A stretch of 64,000 nucleotides of DNA, from positions 124,001 to 188,000 of the forward strand of contig JAWRVZ010000089.1 of assembly GCA_037043235.1 (NCBI GenBank), in the 5' to 3' direction. Both the position numbers and the translations under genes were made by a program. The notes beneath the pieces are model-generated. The model was not told where the DNA came from and did no database searches. It saw only the letters and a program-made list of their open reading frames with translations. The stretch comes from Rhodeus uyekii. Its lineage: Eukaryota; Chordata; Actinopteri; Cypriniformes; Acheilognathidae. Positions 59,197-64,000 of the stretch are shown here, piece by piece. The number at the start of each line of letters is the position of its first letter. Within the stretch, counting starts at the first letter, position 1.

Positions 59197-60763
59197 TACT
59201 TTGACATTTTGTTCTATTGCACACACTCACACCCCAACCCCAAAGTTTTTTGTTGTTTAAAAAAAGCAGAGGGTCTGTTTTTTCTTTTGACATATTGCAT
59301 GTTCAGATATTCATATAACAAAATATTCTGGAGGCCATGAAACTTGTTTAAATACCCGTGGTGGCTAGCAACTTTTTTCAACTATGTTTTTGACGAAAAG
59401 AGCTCCACCACTCTATTGATCCTATTTAATAGCTCCGGTGTCTATCTGTCTGTTTGAATCTTCTTGGAGAATTACTCACTTTATTGGATTCTAAACCATA
59501 TTTGTAGCATTGGTTCTTTCCACCTCTCTAGTCATGCGTGCTGGACGCACTGCAGTCCTGGGCAGCTCAGCATGCTGATCTTGGTGGGCTGCCAGAAATC
59601 ACGTACAACTGCAGCCGCCTCTCTCACACTCCGTTGCTTTCATCTTGCTTGGTACATAGTTAAAGCAGGAAGGCAAGACCGCCTCGTCCCTCAGTACTGA
59701 GAAACAGCATCTTAACCTGGGGTGAAAGGATTATTCGAATGAAATTCAAAGTGCTGCCATCGTTGCCCACTGATTGCCCTTCACTGCAGACGCTTGTGTC
59801 ATGCGTAAAGGCTCGACGAAGGGAAATGAAAGGGAAGGAAGTGGAGAGAGAGGATTGCTTTTGGGGACTGGCATCCATGGGATATTTAATCTTCAGCTGA
59901 AGGATTCAGGGACACTACTTTGTCTCAGTAATGGAAGTCTGATCAAAGGAGCTTATGTTCTTGTAACTTTGAAGATTCTTTGGAGGGTCTATGATGAGCT
60001 TGTGTAATAAAATCTAGTGTGGTAACCTTGCATACCAATTACCAAGAAGCTCAATGACACTTCTTGCCTAGTGTCCTCTGCTCTGGTGTGTAAAGGCATC
60101 AGGAATATTTTAAAGCTGATTATTTCTAGATTCAAAGGGTTAAAAATAGACTCAGATAAATGATGAATCCCTGAAAGTGTGCAGAACAAGATTAATCGGA
60201 TTAAAAAAAAATTATATTCTAGAGTCTCCAGGTCTTGAATTCAATATAAAAGACTTGCTTCTCTCCCGAGGAGGTTGTAAGAAAAGATCCTACGCACTGA
60301 TGTTTAGGAACTAGAGTCATTTTTCACCCATAAACCTCGGGAAACTTTGCAAATGTGAAAGAAAAAGAGATACCATGTACGAGATGACACCCACATTCTT
60401 ATTTATGTTGCCTTGGATACGCCAAATGCATGTGGAGCTGTTTAATTATGCCGTTTTCTTTCATGTTTCTGTCATTTGTGACCTTGAGCATTTTCATGAG
60501 ATTTTTTTTTTTCATGAGATTTTTAGACACAGGCAAGCTGTATAATGCAGTCAAACAGAGCTCTGCTTTAAGGGTCTAACTTAAGCAAGAGAACGAAGCA
60601 CCTAATCCAAAACCATAAGTTTAATAATAATATGTACTTCTGCTTTGGAATATATAATTGGAATTTAAAGAAGATGGTGCACATACTTTTTGTAATTTTC
60701 CTTGTTTAATAAGTATTAAATACAAAATGCAAAAACGTCATGTAAATGTAACACTTGTCTGTG

Positions 60764-60811
<48 letters not shown>
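60764..60811. repeat. TA microsatellite
   Basis: About 22 TA units in the complexin intron. Neighbouring frames on both strands reading YIYIYI are artefacts. Confidence 0.95.
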
Positions 60812-62049
60812 CTAATTACAGCTATAAATACCAAACAGATGATAAATGAGAATTTTGATAAATGAGTCTCATAAATGAGAGCACTGAATGTTGTGTGCAT
60901 TTTATGTCAAATTAAAGTGAGTATATGATTAAAAGAGCTTTGATAATTTTGTAGTTAGCAACATCTTCTGAAAGCATTCGGTTTCTCCACTTCTGTCAAC
61001 GAAACAGGAATTTGGGGGGGGGAACATAAAATAAGCCTGCATACTCAGTGTAATTAAGGTATCTAACTCACCTATTTACTCTATAATTTAAAGAAACCCA
61101 TGCGAATGAACTATAATGAGATAAGGCTCATTTCATTTGCATATCAGGTACAGCTACACATGCCCCTAATTGTGGATTCGGCAGCCAATTAAAAACGCTT
61201 CTCTGGCAGGGTCACAGAGATGGAGCTGGTTATTAACACCTACTCTAACACATTTGCACATTAGCATTCAGCTAACCAGGAACTGGTTCAGACTCACTTA
61301 CAAATTACATGCTGCATGTTTGCATTGTGTGATCTCTTGATTGTCCTTGTCTTATGCAGTTAAGACTTTTCTTTAGGCCAACTAATTGGTATTAAGACTT
61401 TTAAGTCTGAAGTGTTTAAGTTGGTTTTTCAACTTTCTTTTCAGACTTCTTATTTCCGCTGCTGGTAAAGTGTTAATAGGATGTCTTTTCAAAGAGTGCA
61501 AAGACAAGTTTGGAAAAATCAAAACAGCTATTCGTTAGTGTTGTGGTGTGAGTGTGAGTGTGTGATTGCCTTCTAGTGTGGTGGGCTGTCACCTAACACA
61601 CTGTGAGGATAGATTCAGATGTGCAAATTAACACATACCTGTGTATTGCACTTGATCTGTCGCACACCTTTTGTATTTGCGAATACACACTGTAAAATAC
61701 AACTGCTGATACTTTAGAGTAGCTTTTAATTGGGATATTTTATACTAGAAATGCAACAGAGGTGATCAACAAGGTGGTGCTAAAAGCCCAGCGACAGGTT
61801 TTGTCATCTGTAGTTAAACCCTGCTCAAATAAAACCGATGTGTTCATTCTGCATTTATGTAACACGTTTAAATATTAAAAACAAAAACGCATATACATCA
61901 TAATGCCATCAAAAGATAGTTTTATTGTTGTGCCCTTTTATAGACTTACACAAGGATTTATTTATTTTTTAAGGTGTTAAATGTGTCTCACACTCTTCAA
62001 GTTGGGGTTCTCTTTATGCAGAAAAGGTTCTAGATATGGATATATATAT

Positions 62050-62120
62050 TGGCAGACACTTTTATCCAAAGTGACTTACATTGCATTCAAGGAACACATT
62101 GAATCAGTTCTTGCTTTCAC
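62050..62120 (-). mobile_element. SINE fragment (tail)
   Basis: Reverse complement of the SINE body: tggcagacacttttatccaa then agtgacttacattgcattca then aggaacacattgaatcagttc. It matches the ends of the SINEs at 46062 and 55069. The tRNA-like head is degraded or absent. Confidence 0.65.
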
Positions 62121-62610
62121 AGTAGGTTTGCGTGCTGTAGCAGCAATAGTGCCAGTTCTATTCTCTGCATCCGATTGGCATCTAGTAAAATCATATTTTC
62201 CTCATGACTGGAGGCCGTGCTGTTTTTTTCTCTGCTGACTTCTGTCCTTTATCATTTCTATTTTTTGGAGCTCTTATTTCTACCCTGGATCATATTAGTA
62301 TGTATTATTAACCGGTGGTTTCTAAATGATGAAAACTTGTACAGGGGAAATTGCTTTTTTATAATAAACAGAGTTTCACTTTTGTGTTTTGAGGAATAAG
62401 GGCAGGGGAACAGCTGGTAAAGAAGCATCATATATCACTGCATTTATACAGTCTTTTTAATACACATAGCCTACATAAATTATTCGATTGCATTCAAACC
62501 AAAATCACACTAAATAAATTTTATTTTAAACACTTCTAACTCTGGCCACTTGCCCTTGTTTTTTATTTTACCCACTTCAAATGTAATTTTGCAGCAGAAT
62601 TTTTGGTGTC

Positions 62611-62891
62611 ACTTTACTTAAAGCCTTTATGTATAGTGCATTATAAAAATATTCTTAATGCATCAGTCATGCCTTGCTTTCTTGAATATTTTTTACCACA
62701 GTTATAATACATTATATTACACCTTTACAAAGTAAAGTAAAACACTATGAACAACCAATTTCAGATGTAACAAGGAATCTGTGAGTATTATAAAGCCTTC
62801 AAACTTTTGTTACAATTATTGATACAAATTGAAAAATACGCATGTACATGTGCATATGTATACCTTTTAAAAATGAGGCTTTAAGTAAAGT
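62611..62891. mobile_element. MITE with actttacttaaagcc termini
   Basis: Perfect 15-bp inverted repeats, actttacttaaagcc (62611-62625) and ggctttaagtaaagt (62877-62891), bound about 280 bp of AT-rich non-coding sequence. The flanks ggtgtc and tatctg show no obvious duplication, so the class of transposase that moved it is unclear. Confidence 0.7.
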
Positions 62892-63459
62892 TATCTGCAC
62901 TGTTAGGCGAGAGTGACTGATAGCTCATTACTGGTACTGGTAAATGTCAAAATATGTTGAGTTGAATAAGGTCAGCCTTAAGGTCCACCGAATGACACAA
63001 ATAAAGGTCACAGAGAAAGGTCAGACTCAATGATTTGCCATTAGGACAGAATCACTGAAGCCCTGAAGAAACCAAAACCAGGGTGCTGCTATTAAAGCAA
63101 GAATATCTCTCTGCTGTTCTCTAGTATGTGATTCCAGGCATAATACATACATATACAAACACTGACACAAGCACCATATCACATCACATATACTACTACT
63201 CATATTGTATTAAAAAAAAATCACAAATAAGATTGATTTAATGGGATTGAGACGGCAATGGGATTAAATGTGAAGCAATTTTTTGTTGTTTATCTCATGC
63301 CTTTCAGACACTTAAAATCTCACATGTGTGGGAGGAGATGCATTATAAACCTGTCAGCCTGTCTCATGAATATTAATTAGACGACATAACTTTCACCAAG
63401 TAGTGCTTGATTTGCTCAAAGGTACAGGTTTAAAATCTCAATAATGACTCATAATACCC

Positions 63460-63484
63460 ACATATATATATATGTATATATATG
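63460..63484. repeat. TA microsatellite, short
   Basis: Short TA tract interrupted by atgtata in the complexin intron. Confidence 0.8.
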
Positions 63485-64000
63485 GAAGGCAAGGGTATCA
63501 CTAGACCCATTTTAGGAAGTCTTTAGCCACCCCAAATTTCCCCCCAGCCGCCCTAAAAACGTGCAATTAACTCGTAATTGTCACAGTTGTTCGTCAATCC
63601 ACAGCGGCGCCAGCGTCAGAAGCAGAGGACAAGGTGTGTGCATTTATCGATAAATTGTCATGACATCTACATCTGTCTAGTTCTTTGCCATTAATCCAGT
63701 TTACATAATATGATGCGGGAGCAATACAAGATGGTTTCACATCCACTGCAAAAAGGTTTTGCTGCGTTAACTCCTCATCACACTACAATTGTTTTCCTTC
63801 AGACTCCAAAGTGGGAGTGGCAAAGTTTAAACCTTATCAACCTGGGTCTTGCATATTAATTAGGTGACAACATTCACACAGTAGTCTTGACTAGCTGAAA
63901 GGTAGGAAATCAATCTAAATAATGGCATATGTTTTCCTTAATTTAAACAAAAAAAGGTTTTTCAAAGATCAATAAAAAGAATATGCTATTAAAATAAAAA

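Larger units (their letters stand above)
51547..64000 (-). other. Complexin upstream intron (continues past window)
   Basis: Minus-strand intron of at least 12.4 kb between the exon at 51371-51546 and the unseen N-terminal exon. It holds a hAT copy, two SINE pieces, a Tigger derivative, an MITE and microsatellites. Parts not covered by those entries (for example 51.6-52.8, 53.7-55.0, 56.5-58.2, 59.2-60.7 and 63.0-64.0 kb) show no coding exon. Confidence 0.75.

Overview
The window looks like intergenic and intronic DNA from a ray-finned fish, most probably a cyprinid (carp/barbel/minnow group). The reasons are the single recognisable host gene (a complexin with fish-like sequence), intron-interrupted coding, long AT/GT/CT microsatellites, and many copies of interspersed repeats I recognise as abundant in carp and zebrafish-type genomes. 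There are no prokaryotic genes, operons, CRISPR arrays or rRNA genes. I found no credible free-standing tRNA gene.

Layout. (1) 1-747: no gene seen. (2) 752-8919: a complete but non-coding LTR retroelement. It has two 790-bp LTRs that read as identical, a 4-bp target duplication, a primer binding site matching the 3' end of a tRNA-Ala, and a purine tract next to the 3' LTR. Its 6.6-kb interior has no gag or pol; it holds a ~115-130 bp minisatellite and a decayed LINE fragment. (3) 9392-13870: a decayed Tc1-like transposon split by a 3.2-kb L2-clade LINE (10251-13421, minus strand) whose 906-codon endonuclease/reverse transcriptase frame is still open. (4) 13.9-41 kb: a gene-poor stretch with deletion-derived pogo/Tigger-like elements, MITEs, a Tc1 fragment, cyprinid dispersed repeats and simple repeats. 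(5) 41-64 kb, minus strand: the 3' part of a complexin-2-like gene. It consists of a putative ~3.4-kb 3' UTR, the last coding exon (44492-44689), a 6.7-kb intron and the preceding coding exon (51371-51546). The exon(s) for the first 11 residues lie beyond 64000. The introns carry SINEs, hAT elements, another Tigger derivative and MITEs.

How things relate. The only host protein is complexin, a presynaptic SNARE-binding regulator of vesicle fusion. Most of the rest is a record of transposition. Several elements look non-autonomous: the coding-free LTR element, two Tigger copies sharing one internal deletion, a hAT copy with an intact 8-bp duplication, and MITEs. They imply enzymes supplied from elsewhere in the genome. 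The LTR element is the most noteworthy object, because its young-looking ends contrast with its lack of coding capacity.
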